64,000 nt of DNA, taken from positions 124,001 through 188,000 of the forward strand of contig JARGSG010000070.1 in the NCBI GenBank assembly GCA_030374805.1, given 5' to 3'. The DNA comes from Gracilaria gracilis (lineage: Eukaryota; Rhodophyta; Florideophyceae; Gracilariales; Gracilariaceae). A program made the position numbers and the translations under genes. Positions 10,575 through 20,846 of the stretch are shown here, piece after piece. Each line of letters begins with the position of its first letter. The stretch's first letter is position 1. The notes under the pieces are model-generated. The model did not search any database. It saw nothing but the letters and a program-made list of their open reading frames with translations, and was not told the DNA's origin.

Positions 10575-11382
10575 TTAACGACGAAGATTTTCCATACGCG
10601 CTTCGAGAGCACTGTCACTCAAACCATTTGCATTCATCTGAGCAGGCGCGGCGTGCGTTGAAGCAACAGCACCAAGCTTCGATCCCTGTTCCAGCCCAAG
10701 CTCATCCAACACTTGATTGATAACATCATCAGTCTGAGCTTCTTCATCAGCACCGCCGAGAACATCTCCCATGGCATCGTCAACCATTTCTTGAGTCATT
10801 TCCATCTTTCCATGCTCCATCTCGAATTGCATCATGACGTTCTGCATAGCCGGTAGGTTCATGGACTGATTAATACGGGACATGATCTTGACAACGTTGC
10901 CCATGGCGCTGGCCATGGACTCGTTTGTTCTCATGGAAGTAAGCTGCATTGAGACGCTTTGCAGCTGTGTACGCATTTGGTACATTCGGGTGATGTGCGC
11001 GCGAGTGCGCACGAGGTCGCGAGCCAGGATGCGTGCTGCGTCCAGCTGTCCTTCCTTGGCAGTTTTCTTGATTTGAACTTTGAGCCTTTGCTCTTGCGTC
11101 TCTATTTTGAGCCGCTCTCGTTCCAGTTCACGACATGCCTTATCTATAGACCTGGGTTTCGGAAAGATATGTATTGAATCGAACGGAAGCTAATGAGTTA
11201 GTAATCATTGTCTCATACATTCGCAAGTATTGGCGGCATGTACACTACATGAAACCCGTAGCAACGACGATGGTGTGTGCGTACCTTTGGTTTTTCTTAA
11301 TCTGCTGAGCCAGAGTCTCTGGTGCCGGGGCCGGTGGAGGGGGTGGAGCAAGGGGCTCCTTCTTTCCAAAAAGCCAAGTCAT
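10575..11382 (-). CDS. CHMP2: CHMP2/Vps2, ESCRT-III subunit, 2 exons
   Basis: Exon 1 is 11382-11285 and exon 2 is 11151-10575, joined across a GTACGC...CCCAG intron; together they give 224 residues, the usual length for CHMP2A/Vps2. The protein starts MTWLFGKKEPLAPPPPP, matching the short MxWLFG N-terminal membrane-inserting helix of this family. The Snf7 domain follows (SIDKACRELERERLKIETQE, AKEGQLDAARILARDLVR, QLQSVSMQLTSMRTNESM). The C-terminus has an acidic region and DDVINQVLDELGL near residue 182, resembling helix 5, then LSDSALEARMENLRR, an MIM1 motif (D/E-x-x-L-x-x-R-L-x-x-L-R type) that binds the VPS4 ATPase. The role is membrane scission in multivesicular body formation and cytokinesis. 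Confidence 0.93.
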
Positions 11383-12311
11383 AGTGTGTGGCAGAATGTG
11401 CGACTTGACGAAAAGGGAAGCTCAACGTTTCAAAAACTTGGTGAGCAAGGGAAGTGCAACAACAGAGCGCAGGCTTTCGGTAAACGTGAAGGTGAAGGTA
11501 TCGTTTCGCTTCGTTGGTGAAGGTCGCCGGATTGTGTGCTTCACCTCCGCCAGAGCAGATAGGCGCGAGTCACTGCGGATAGTGGATGGTCATGAAGAAG
11601 GGGCGCCGCCAACGCGGCGCGCCAAGAGACGAGTGGCATTGTTGGGCGCCCACTGCCAGCAAGGACGCCATTTTCGCCTGGCAAAGTTGGTGACGTAAAC
11701 TTACAGCACGTGCATTTGTAGGCATTATTGCCGTCTTGGTTTTTTGAGCCAAAGTTGAAACTACCCGTGGCGGCAGAGCTTTGGACGGATCATTGATCGC
11801 GGGGATGCCGTGCTGGAATCAGTAGCGCTCCACGTCCATCGCGAATCGACGACATCTCAAACAGGCCACAGCCGGGGTCCAAGAATGAGCCATTAACCCT
11901 GGAGAACGCATCACCGTGAACCTCACATAAAGAAAGGCCTCGTTCGTTCGTGAACCTCACCGCCACGCATGAGCTCATAGCGGAGACACAAGCATTAGAG
12001 CTTATTCATACCGATCATGAGGAGTTGCTTATGACTGCCAAGCATGACCTGTTCTTTAAACTAATGCCGGTAATAAAAGGTAATAACAGTATGTCCCGAA
12101 ACTGGAACGATGGGCGATACGACTCAGGACCCCATTGTTTGATCTTCTTCTACCCGGAGACGGTAAGCGCCACTAGGACAGTCAGCATGCGTAGGTCGTG
12201 ATTTGCGCTTTCCAAATGTCGCTCGCTAGACCTTCGTAGTGACAAAGAAAAGTTTGATAAAACTGTTTAGAAGAGATTTGCTGCCCATTTTCTTGTCAAA
12301 TGGAAACACAT

Positions 12312-12352
<41 letters not shown>

Positions 12353-12542
12353 TGAGCGCACTTGCTTAATTATAACTTGGTGCGGAACGTTTCTGTCCAA
12401 AAAAACGCTCCCTCACAAGAAAAGCCAACACAAAGGTACTTATCCAGCGTAACATCATGATGGACACCAGCGAAGAATCAAACTTGCGCCGTAGAGCAGT
12501 AACAGAGAGAGCGGAAAACTTGGATATTCTTGCCGTTCGAAA
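11383..12542. other. Intergenic with CT microsatellite
   Basis: About 1.16 kb between the CHMP2 start and the cyclophilin stop. A (CT)n run lies at about 12314-12348. Just after it, at about 12363-12436, is the diverged partner of the repeat at 1389-1465. No coding region is supported. Confidence 0.5.
12314..12348. repeat. (CT)n microsatellite
   Basis: About 17 uninterrupted CT units. It sits roughly 200 bp downstream of the cyclophilin gene stop. Confidence 0.9.
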
Positions 12543-13757
12543 CTACTCCAAAATTCCGGTGTCCGTGAACTTAACCTCAGATACCGGTTTGTCACGTGCA
12601 TCTGTCTTTGTGCCCTCTATCTTGCGCAAAGTATCCATGCCCTCCAGCACTCTTCCAAACAAGACATGTTTCCCGTCCAACCAAGGAGTTTTTGCTTTTG
12701 TGTTCATATATTCCACAAATGTCAGCAACCTTACAAGAAATCAAGGAAAAGACTTGGGATGTTTAGCACTTACCAAACGTTATGAAAAATTGGGACCCTT
12801 GTTGCGATGCAATTCAACCATGACAGAGAAGTTAGTCATCTCTTGAGTTTGTCTGGACAGCGCTGGTATACATTGAACAAGTAACGAAATGCTTACCATT
12901 TGTATCAGGTCCAGAGTTGGCCATGCTCAAGAGCCCAGCCGAAGAATGTGCAAACTTGAATCCCTCGTCCTTGACTAAATCCAGTACACAGAGATGTCAG
13001 TCCTCAAAAACACGATGAACACAATTATATAATGTCGGCTACTTACATTTTGCGCCATAGATTGATTTCCCGCCGGTACCGTTTCCTTTCTGAAACACGA
13101 ATGATTAGTTTTTAAGCTGTGCAAGAATGTGTCGGTTGAACAACTTGCTCAAGGGAATATGGGGCAACTTACTGTAAAATCGCCACCCTGAACCATAAAG
13201 TTCTTGATGCTCCGATGAACTAGATCAATTGTCAGAAAATGGAAAAAGTCAGCAACGACTTCTCATTCCTAGGACTAGTGAGTGTTCTCCATACCTATAC
13301 TTCCGTTGTATCCGAAGCCCATTTCCCCAGTCGCAAGTTTCTCAAAATTCTCGGCAGTTTTAGGTAGATCTTCTCCGAACAAACCGATTACGATACGTCC
13401 TGCTGGTTCTCCGCCAATAGACACATCCATAAACACCTTCTTGGTAACTTTACCGTCAGCAGGGTTTTGCATTTGCATTTGACTAGCATTAGCAGTTGCC
13501 AGAGTTCCCATCTTCTCCGCTGGTGTCACAAGGATCCATAAGCCGACACCAATGAAACCAGCGGTGATTAAATTGTTTAGGAGCCCACGGCGAGAAATGG
13601 CTTCCATGACAGACTGAAGACTCATGCTGGGCACTGATCTTATGGAGGGAGTTGTTACTGGCAGAACCGGTGCTTTAGCACTCACAAGAGGCCTGCCGCG
13701 GAAAGAAGATAACGAAACTTTTGGTGCGCTTGTAGCGAATGCAACTTTGGCTTTCAT
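12543..13757 (-). CDS. Plastid (thylakoid-lumen) cyclophilin, 6 exons
   Basis: Exons are 13757-13295, 13219-13173, 13089-13047, 12974-12897, 12797-12774 and 12694-12543. All introns are GT-AG; total 807 nt, giving 268 residues. Cyclophilins catalyse prolyl cis-trans isomerisation. The core is complete in outline: [33 protein letters not shown] (read across the exon), [15 protein letters not shown] with the catalytic Arg, [28 protein letters not shown] and [13 protein letters not shown]. The N-terminal 100 residues contain a transit-like region, then [22 protein letters not shown], a twin-Arg followed by a hydrophobic stretch. That suggests Tat-type delivery to the thylakoid lumen or a membrane anchor. 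It resembles plant CYP20-2/TLP20. The fit of all five junctions to the fold gives high confidence in the model. Confidence 0.9.
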
Positions 13758-14243
13758 CGCGTATGTGGATTCCTTGAAGTTTGAAGTCGACCGATTGTTG
13801 GAGATGTTGCCCTTTCTCGCTTCCGATTATCTTTCAGCCTTTCGTGAGAGGAACTTTTTCCCTTATGTAATCAGTTGGAGCTTATCAGGCGGCCTCACCC
13901 TGGTTTGGTCACTGAAAAACGACAACGTTAGTGACAAGAGAAGACGCTGCGCTTCACTTTCAGATCTGTTCAGTTATCAAGGGCGAGGTAAAGTTTATCG
14001 AATTCCCATCTCCGCTTCCCAGATTTTTGAGTTTCTTCGCGCTCCTTTTCAGCCACCTGTTTTCTTCAAAACCAATTATTTCTTTGAAACAGATACTTGA
14101 TGTCGGAAACCTGAGCCAGGTTCACCGTCATCACAACGATCGTGGAGATCTACCTTCATGTGTGCATTGGGTTGCCAAGTTTTCTGAAGACAGAGCTTTT
14201 CTTTTCTTTACCCTGTATCGCTTCAAAGTGGAATCACGAACGT
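13758..14243. other. Intergenic, cyclophilin upstream region
   Basis: About 490 bp between the cyclophilin start and the stop of the next leftward gene. It contains a C/T-rich stretch (CTTCGCGCTCCTTTTCAG). No coding content is recognised. Confidence 0.4.
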
Positions 14244-15893
14244 CTATAGAGTCTTTGCGTTTTGCTTTTGAGACAGCAGCTGTCTTCTACGGATTCTATC
14301 TGGAATACGCAGTCTCCTCATACTGTTCTTCCTGCTAAATACGTTGCTGAACCTTTCAGAACGCCACGGCTTTCGTGAAAGACGTTCTGGAGAAGTCGAT
14401 GTGCTCTGAAAAGTGTTTTCCTTCTCACTATCGTCCGGAACTTCATTGTTACTCATAGCCCGTACATGCTCAACATCTTTCTCGCACAATGGACGAGTTG
14501 GCGCGGGACTCCCAGAACCAGTTCTATCAGAAGACGACAATGTGCTCCTTTCTCGAGAAACCATGGGGAGAATCGGTGCGTTACTGCCGCAAACTATTTG
14601 CGTGAAGCGAGGCGTTGAGACGATCGCCGTATTGCTTCTTTCCCGCAGAACGTCATCACTTTCGTTGTCATGTGATTCTCTTTCTTCTGGAATGGTTGGG
14701 AGATCGCTCATGAACGCTTCTTGCGGTGTATTGCTCTCCTCATCTGTGGTTGTCGAGTCTTCTTCGATGCTTTCTTGCTCATGTGACGCACTCGTCTGGT
14801 TGTCATCCTGTACTTCCAGCGTTTCGCTGGTGATGCCAAGCACTTCCCCGCCAAACCGGATTTCTGTCGCTGGTATGGGCGAGCCGGTGATAACATCTTC
14901 CAACGCCGGAACGGAAGCCAAGGGTGCGGCCGTCACAAAAAGCGGCGTTCGCGATCGAAGTGACTTTGCTGGGGAGTGTAGAATCAGAACTGCGGATCCC
15001 TGGTTTTGTTCATCTTCATGTGACACAGCTGCGTTCTCCGTGAAAACGGAGGGAACCGGTAAAGCGTCGCTTTCTGCTTCAATGTGCTCATCGAGGTCGG
15101 CCTCGTAGTCCAGATCATACATGGAATTATTGATGTACGACGGTTCAGAGTTCACTGTGAGTGGTGTTTCGCGTTCAAACATTCTTGGGGAAATCTGTTG
15201 ACCAAGAATGGGGCTCTTAGGCTCAACAAGCAGTTCTTCAGTTTGCTCGTATTCCCCATGGGCCAAAGGAGTGCCAGGTTCGGCGGCTTCTTCGCTCGGA
15301 GCGTTGTCGATGAGCACTGATGTGTTCGGGGTCTGATGCGTAATGTCCTCGTTGATCTCTCCATGATCGATGACGGGGTTATCCAGTCTGTTCTGAGCCT
15401 CTGATTCAAGATCATCTGTACAGGTCTCTGCGTCGTCATAGGTGCCGTCATCATCACCACCTTCGGTGTCATCATCATCATCATCATCATTATCATTTGT
15501 CAACAGTGCCGCGTAGGTGTCAACACACACCTTACTGTCGTAGGTTAACGACGATAGCGTTGAGATCGACTTGGGTAAATGAGACGCAGATGTTGTGACC
15601 TGATGCGACTCAATGATGGCAGCGGACCTAGCACTGATAGAATCAGTGGATAACGGCGTGTCCGTGTTGGACGTGCATGTCAAACACTTGGAACCACAGT
15701 TGTGAAGAAAACTCTCAGAATCGGCAAGGTTTTCGGTCGTCGAAGACACATCTGCTGCTGATGCAAGAACGACTTGTAGTGAGGATGCGCGTTTCTTCTG
15801 ATGTTTGCGAGCTATTCGGCGTACAATGAGCACCGTCACTGCAAGACTTACCCCACCAAACCCGCTGATGGCGAAGATTGGCGGGAGTGGCAT
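14244..15893 (-). CDS. Acidic single-pass membrane protein, unknown
   Basis: I start at the first in-frame ATG (15893), giving 549 residues. The protein opens MPLPPIFAISGFGGVSLAVT, continuing hydrophobic to VLIVRRIARKHQKKR, which looks like a signal anchor followed by a basic stop-transfer patch. The rest is strongly acidic and probably disordered, with a poly-Asp tract encoded by (ATC)n on the plus strand at about 15470-15497. The C-terminus turns basic (MRRLRIPDRIRRRQ). I recognise no domain. Possible roles as an ER or envelope tether are guesswork. Confidence 0.6.
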   Translation of the reverse strand: MPLPPIFAISGFGGVSLAVTVLIVRRIARKHQKKRASSLQVVLASAADVSSTTENLADSESFLHNCGSKCLTCTSNTDTPLSTDSISARSAAIIESHQVTTSASHLPKSISTLSSLTYDSKVCVDTYAALLTNDNDDDDDDDTEGGDDDGTYDDAETCTDDLESEAQNRLDNPVIDHGEINEDITHQTPNTSVLIDNAPSEEAAEPGTPLAHGEYEQTEELLVEPKSPILGQQISPRMFERETPLTVNSEPSYINNSMYDLDYEADLDEHIEAESDALPVPSVFTENAAVSHEDEQNQGSAVLILHSPAKSLRSRTPLFVTAAPLASVPALEDVITGSPIPATEIRFGGEVLGITSETLEVQDDNQTSASHEQESIEEDSTTTDEESNTPQEAFMSDLPTIPEERESHDNESDDVLRERSNTAIVSTPRFTQIVCGSNAPILPMVSRERSTLSSSDRTGSGSPAPTRPLCEKDVEHVRAMSNNEVPDDSEKENTFQSTSTSPERLSRKPWRSERFSNVFSRKNSMRRLRIPDRIRRRQLLSQKQNAKTL

Positions 15894-17508
15894 GTTTTTC
15901 AAAAGGTCTTGATGTTTCTCTGACACCTAAACCGATGACGTTTCTGGTGGCAGGTCAATGAGCAATGTGATCGAGGGGAAGCGAGAACAAAATCGGTATA
16001 TAACAGCGGGTAGCATGCAAGTCCCGAAGTGAACCGCCCCACTCCATTTGTAGTGAGTTAAAGAGCTGTGCAAAGGAAACGTTGCATCTCGGGTCACCAC
16101 CGCCTTCGGGAAGCTAGGTATAGTTCTGAACGTAGAAAGCAATGGGGCAACATTGAAACATGCGGTTTGTGGAACCGTTTGAAATGATAACTATCGGCCC
16201 GCTTGCTCCCGTGAACAGGATTATTAGCATTAATAGAAAGGTCGCAACTCGTGCGGTATCGACAGCATGGACGTAGTCGACCTCCCATTGCGGTACAGTA
16301 TACGACCATATGGAATCGTATGCTCGACCCATCTACCAAGGCCCAACTAAGAAATGCTGGGGGAGAGCAAACGGTTGTTGTAGAGGACGCGCCGCTTTCT
16401 CTTAGCCAATACCAGACAAGGTTTTTGAACACATTATTAAATGGAATGCGAGACGCTTCCTGATGAAGATGAACAACATTGAGCCCAAGGCCCGTCTATA
16501 TCTAGAGTGCCCAACTGGTTTTGGTGGTTTCAATCGACTTTGAACACGAAAGATATGCAGTTGGGGATCAATTCCACACTGCAGCGAAAGGGCACGTGCC
16601 GCGGGGCATTCTGGCGAGGTAGGTAACGGAGGCACAATTTTTGAGCCAGTCGACATGTGTGATCAAACCGTTCGGCTTTGTTCTTTTTTTGGTTGCGACC
16701 CTTGGGCGCAAATAGCTGCTCGGATAACGAACTAAACCAGCTTCAGTTAGATACCACTCGCTTCGTAAGTCCAGAAGTCGTTAGACCCCATGCCACAGCT
16801 TGCCCCATCAAAGTCGATGCAAATGAGAGCTTGCACTCCGAACCCGCTTGTGTTTCACTATTTCGATGAATTGTGAAGATATCTCATCCATGTCTGAGCT
16901 CCACGTATGTTCTGCACGTATATCAACATATATGCGTGGAATGTTGCCAAAACAGTCTCCTCTTTCCAGTAGTTAAGGCCAAACGGTGATTTCTGCTGTC
17001 GTTCAAAACTATTGTTGCTAGACACCGATGGAACGAATCTTATTTCTCGTTCTGCCATCTTTTACCATATTTCACACAAGTACGAAGGTGTGCCAACTTC
17101 ACAGGAATGTTGGGGCTGCCTTTGCAACTACCGCTGCTACACTGTGGTGCGTATCGGATAATCATCATTAGCAACGATGATTTAGGCTCTCTATTCCCAC
17201 CCAATCTGTCACAGATGATTGCACCATGATGCATGAAGTCGTAGTTGTGCTAGTGAAGAGAAAAGTATGAGACCATTCCGCAAAGGAAGGTCGGATGTAA
17301 CACTATGCTCGTGGGGAAAGCTTGTGCTTTACCAATTGATGTATACACAAGGAAATGTACAGACAAAATGTTACTCAAGTGTGTTGTATACGGCGATGAA
17401 TCTGAGTTATGTGACTACACACTAGTGGTGCCAAAGCATGCTTTGAAACACACTGTTGTTCACTGCGGTGCAACGCTCTCGGATATAAATGGGAAAGCAG
17501 AGCGTTGA
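15894..17508. other. Gene-free stretch
   Basis: About 1.6 kb without a supported gene. The left part should include the promoter of the acidic membrane protein gene. Frames of 60-110 codons exist but have no recognisable motif and differ in strand and phase. No RNA gene was seen. Confidence 0.4.
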
Positions 17509-18714
17509 CTACGTTGGAAACGCCCTTTCCAACGCAAGTTGTGCTGCCAACTTTCTACTATGCTCCTCCAGGTTGTCAACGACGGTGGTGAAGCGAGCCA
17601 CGGTGTCTCGTTGTTCGATAGCCCTCTGACGCATTGCGGGCGCAGAGGGGAAGTAATCCCAGCCCGCAAAGGACAAACCCTGAACTCGACGAGCGAGCAT
17701 GGCATCGCCCGTAATGTCGCACTCAAAGTCTATAGCAACAAAGTTTACAGCTCGCGAAGCAGCCTTCTTGAGCTTGGATTCAAAGAGCTGCTTCTTGCGG
17801 TCAAACGTAAGCGGCAAGAGTGCATCGGCGTTGATAACAGGGTACGGTTTGGAATGATTGGAAGACTTGACTGACTGCTTGGAAAGTGGGGTACCGTTCG
17901 ATGCGTGTATCGTTTCAGAGGCGGTATCAATCTTTTGTCGAATGGGGTCGATTCCCATTTGTATACACATGGACACAACATTACGGAAGGCGTGCCAGAA
18001 ACGCACCTCCAAAAGACGCGCAGCAATGAGCTGTTGATCCGAAAGCGAGTGATCACGCACGCTCTCAAACTGGCCGCGCAAGAAGGGGGACGAAGAGACA
18101 AGGCGCGAAGTCTTGGTACGAGCAACGGCCTCGACATGAACGCTGACTCCAACGTTCAAGCGCGTCCAATTTCGCACGGCAATGACAGTACCATAGGAAG
18201 CCATGGCGTGCCGTTTAGCATCGATAAGCACATGCGCGCAACGCTTATCGTATCGCAGCACAACGGTCTCGAACAAAGCGAGGTAGCGCGCTTCGAACAG
18301 GTGCAACTGCTTGACTTCGCCGGGCAAGAACACCTGGTCGGGCGGGAAGGGGATGGCGGGAATGTTCTCAACAGCCGCCGAATTGAGCCAGTGCTGCCAG
18401 TCGAAGCGAACAGGCGCGGCGTTTGCGCGGAGCGCGTGGTCGGCGTGGTCGGCGTCGGACGGCTGTTGCAGCGAAAATTCGGCGGAGCGATCGTCGGTGC
18501 ACATGCGCCAGATGGGCGCTCTGGCGCATGGCGGCGCGAAGGCGGCGGCGGCGGAGCTGCAGCGCGAGCGCGAGTTTGCGCGGCGCAGTGGCGGCAACGC
18601 GACGGGGACGAACAGCATCATGACGCGGCGGCGCGTCGGTCGCACGGACGTGGCGAAAAGGCGGGCGGGCGGGCGGGGGGGGGGGGGGGGGGGGGGGGGG
18701 GAGGAAGATGGCAT
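17509..18714 (-). CDS. Lon N-terminal (substrate-binding) domain protein, plastid-like
   Basis: I start at the ATG at 18714 because a TATA box lies about 30 bp upstream of it, so longer forms would begin before transcription starts; this gives 401 residues. Residues 1-90 look like an organelle transit peptide and contain a Pro run encoded by 27 consecutive C. The core (IPAIPFPPDQVFLPGEVKQLHLFEARYLALFE, then YGTVIAVRNWTRLNVG and VSVHVEAVARTKTSRL) matches the LON/PUA-like domain of Lon proteases and of stand-alone LON-domain proteins of plants and cyanobacteria. No AAA+ or Ser-Lys protease domain follows. The C-terminal 150 residues include a helical LAAQLALERAF. The biochemical role of stand-alone LON proteins is unsettled. 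Confidence 0.82.
   Translation of the reverse strand: MPSSSPPPPPPPPRPPARLFATSVRPTRRRVMMLFVPVALPPLRRANSRSRCSSAAAAFAPPCARAPIWRMCTDDRSAEFSLQQPSDADHADHALRANAAPVRFDWQHWLNSAAVENIPAIPFPPDQVFLPGEVKQLHLFEARYLALFETVVLRYDKRCAHVLIDAKRHAMASYGTVIAVRNWTRLNVGVSVHVEAVARTKTSRLVSSSPFLRGQFESVRDHSLSDQQLIAARLLEVRFWHAFRNVVSMCIQMGIDPIRQKIDTASETIHASNGTPLSKQSVKSSNHSKPYPVINADALLPLTFDRKKQLFESKLKKAASRAVNFVAIDFECDITGDAMLARRVQGLSFAGWDYFPSAPAMRQRAIEQRDTVARFTTVVDNLEEHSRKLAAQLALERAFPT
18675..18701. repeat. Poly-G tract (27 G) inside the LON-domain gene
   Basis: Twenty-seven consecutive G on the plus strand, read as C (Pro codons) on the coding strand a few residues after the start. Length change not divisible by three would shift the frame of the whole protein. 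Confidence 0.9.
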
Positions 18715-18744
18715 CGGGCAGTGAAAGTGAGAGCACGCCGCGCG

Positions 18745-18750
18745 TTTATA
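18745..18750 (-). promoter_or_regulatory. TATA box of the LON-domain gene
   Basis: TATAAA on the minus strand, about 31 bp upstream of the ATG at 18714. This spacing implies a very short 5' leader or a TSS at the start codon, and supports the chosen start. Confidence 0.5.
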
Positions 18751-18869
18751 AGTTCTCCAGGTATCATCAGTGATGTCGCTCCTCGACCACACACGGCTGT
18801 GATGCAAAACGCCGCGCTGCAATTGCCAATCAGCTGCTGTTGTATCATACGAATGTAACTTACCTTACA

Positions 18870-19610
18870 TCAAGAAGCGCCATTGCTCGTTTCCGCGCTC
18901 AGTTTCTTCGCCACAACGCCACCGCCGTCGCGTTGCTCACCCCGTCGATGCAGCTCGCGGCTCAGCAGCACCGCGGCCAGCGCCAAGCCCACGCCCATGG
19001 TGGCAGCGCCCAGCAAGCCGCCAAGCACGACGGCGGGCCGCCACACGCTGTCGGCGCGGTCGGCCAGCTTGATCTGCATCTCTGCCAAGCCCGCAGCCGC
19101 GCCCAAGAACGCCATCAAGCACGCGACGACGCCAATCACGCGGTGCGAAGCGCTCAACAGCGCAACGGCTCTCAAGCGCACGCACAGCGCGGACGCCAGC
19201 CCCGCCGCCACGTTGCCCTTCATCGCCAGCAGCGTGCCGACGCCCAGCCAGCTGTGTAGCGAGTATAGGTGCGGCTTGTTCTGGCGCGCGCGGCTCGCGT
19301 ACGCCACCGTGATGGCCACGGATAGCACCACGAACGCCGTCACCAAGCACAGTGCGTGCAGCGCCTTGACGCGCCAATCACGCGCGCCGCCGTTGGCGCT
19401 GCGCGCCGGCGCGAGCAGCACGCCGGGCGTCATCACGGCGAGAAGCGCGCCGGACGCCAGCACGGGATGCCAGTTGAACAGCTGCGAGCCGGTGGTGCCC
19501 ACGCCGCCGAGAGCGAAAAACACCCACAGCAGTGTGAGAATCCATGTGGTGTACGACGCTGCGAGCAACAGCCACGTGCACGTCGGTGACGGAGCTGCTG
19601 TGAGCGCCAT
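18870..19610 (-). CDS. Cytochrome b561 family membrane protein
   Basis: Single exon, 246 residues. The family carries electrons from ascorbate across a membrane through two b hemes held by four His. All four appear in expected contexts: FNWHPVL near residue 47, KALHALC near 84, YSLHSWLG near 118 and SASHRVIG near 156. Six hydrophobic segments can be picked out (for example TWLLLAASYTTWILTLLWVFF and VLASGALLAVMTPGVLL). The C-terminal 30 residues are polar. Composition is very GC-rich, as in its neighbours. Confidence 0.88.
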   Translation of the reverse strand: MALTAAPSPTCTWLLLAASYTTWILTLLWVFFALGGVGTTGSQLFNWHPVLASGALLAVMTPGVLLAPARSANGGARDWRVKALHALCLVTAFVVLSVAITVAYASRARQNKPHLYSLHSWLGVGTLLAMKGNVAAGLASALCVRLRAVALLSASHRVIGVVACLMAFLGAAAGLAEMQIKLADRADSVWRPAVVLGGLLGAATMGVGLALAAVLLSRELHRRGEQRDGGGVVAKKLSAETSNGAS

Positions 19611-19812
19611 CTGGTGAGGTGCGGGCGCCGACGGTCAAAGGCGGTGGCGATGCGCACAGCGTTGACTCATGATGTTTGATGATAGAGAGAGACAGGCACA
19701 CAGGCAGCGCGAGGCGCTGGTGGAAGCACACGCACGGCATGTTAATGCAACGCACTCGCGCTTAAATTCGGACGCGGTCACGACGCGCGGGGAGACGGCG
19801 CTGGCTGCTCTC

Positions 19813-20325
19813 TCACTTGACTTGGTATGCAATGGAGCCGTCTGCAAAAGGGTTTGCATGTATGCACACCGAGCGCACGATGGGCGGCGACAGCGGGCGA
19901 CCGTTCTCGCACTCAACGGCCGCAATGGCGCGCACAGCATCCATGCCATGGATGACGCGCCCCACAATGGTGCAGGTGGCGTGCAGGTGCGGCGCCTTGG
20001 CCAGCGTGATGAAGAACTGGCTGCCGACGCCCTTGGAGCTGGCGCGGCCCGCGTTGGCGAACGCCACCACGCCGGCGGCGTCAAAGCTCAGCTCCGGATG
20101 GATCTGATCCGGCAGACGCTTGGCAAACGCGGCGCGGGATACGGTGCCCGTGCCCGTGGGGTCGCCCGCCTGCACCACGAAGCCCGCCACCACGCGGTGG
20201 AACGGCGTGCCGTCGTACGCGCCGCCCGCGCACAGCGCCAGGAAGTTGGCCGCCGAGCGCGGCACCTGCGCGCAGAACAGCTGCAGCTTGACGTCGCCGC
20301 ACGACGTTTGCAGCGTCACACTCAT
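19813..20325 (-). CDS. Cyclophilin, PPIL3 type
   Basis: Single-exon gene; I start at the ATG at 20325 (MSVTLQTSCGDVKLQLF), because the family begins exactly there and the longer frame upstream is Arg/Ala-rich filler; 170 residues. PPIL3 is a small nuclear cyclophilin found with the spliceosome. The diagnostic features are GTPFHRVVAGFVVQAGDPTGTG with the catalytic Arg, the SKGVGSQFFITLAKAPHL block and the end IHANPFA, which is specific to this branch. There is no intron, unlike the lumenal cyclophilin at 12.5-13.8 kb. Confidence 0.92.
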   Translation of the reverse strand: MSVTLQTSCGDVKLQLFCAQVPRSAANFLALCAGGAYDGTPFHRVVAGFVVQAGDPTGTGTVSRAAFAKRLPDQIHPELSFDAAGVVAFANAGRASSKGVGSQFFITLAKAPHLHATCTIVGRVIHGMDAVRAIAAVECENGRPLSPPIVRSVCIHANPFADGSIAYQVK

Positions 20326-20846
20326 CGCGAGCGCGCGCGCCGCCACTCGCAGCTCGGTGGCGCCCCCCGGCGGAGAGCGCCGGATATTAAGTAAGGTTAG
20401 CTGACGCTGCTGACGCTGCTGACGCGCGGGGCGCACCGCTGACCGCTTACGCGCGCGCCAGACGGCCGCGCCCGCGCGCTGAATCGGCGATGTGCGCCAA
20501 TGGTGGCGTGCCACATGGTGTTTGCGCCACGCACGCGCAGACATGGGCGCCAATCGCCGCGCCGGCACACGCACGCGCTGGCGCACCACGCACGCGCGCC
20601 ACTTTCGCGCCGCTTGCATCGAGCCGCGCTCAAACGCGCGCGCCGTTGCAACGCGCCGTCCTCGCCTTGGTAGATAGCGCGCGCTCTTCTCTCCCCCAGT
20701 CCGTCGTCGCTCCGCTCACCCGCCGCCGCCGCCGCCGCTGCCGCTGCCGCTGCCGCTGCTGCTGCCGCTGCCGCCGCCGCCGCCGCCGCCGACGCTGTGA
20801 GCCGCTTTGTTTGCCCCGCGCGTCTTGTCCGTTTGCGGCGCTTGTC
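20326..20846. other. GC-rich divergent promoter with CCG tract
   Basis: About 520 bp between the PPIL3 start (leftward) and the RING gene start (rightward). It contains a (GCC/GCT)n triplet tract at about 20718-20795 and repeats of GCTGACGCT at about 20401-20425. Open frames run through it on several phases, but this follows from the lack of A/T stop triplets. It is read here as promoter and 5' leader. Confidence 0.5.

Noticed and set aside
14413-15108. 231-codon rightward frame opposite the acidic membrane protein
   Set aside because: Ser-rich antisense of the Ser/Asp-rich gene; no independent evidence.
18883-20394. Long open frames antisense to the cytochrome b561 and PPIL3 genes
   Set aside because: Stop triplets are rare in this GC-rich DNA. 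The frames mirror codon positions of genes with clear family motifs.
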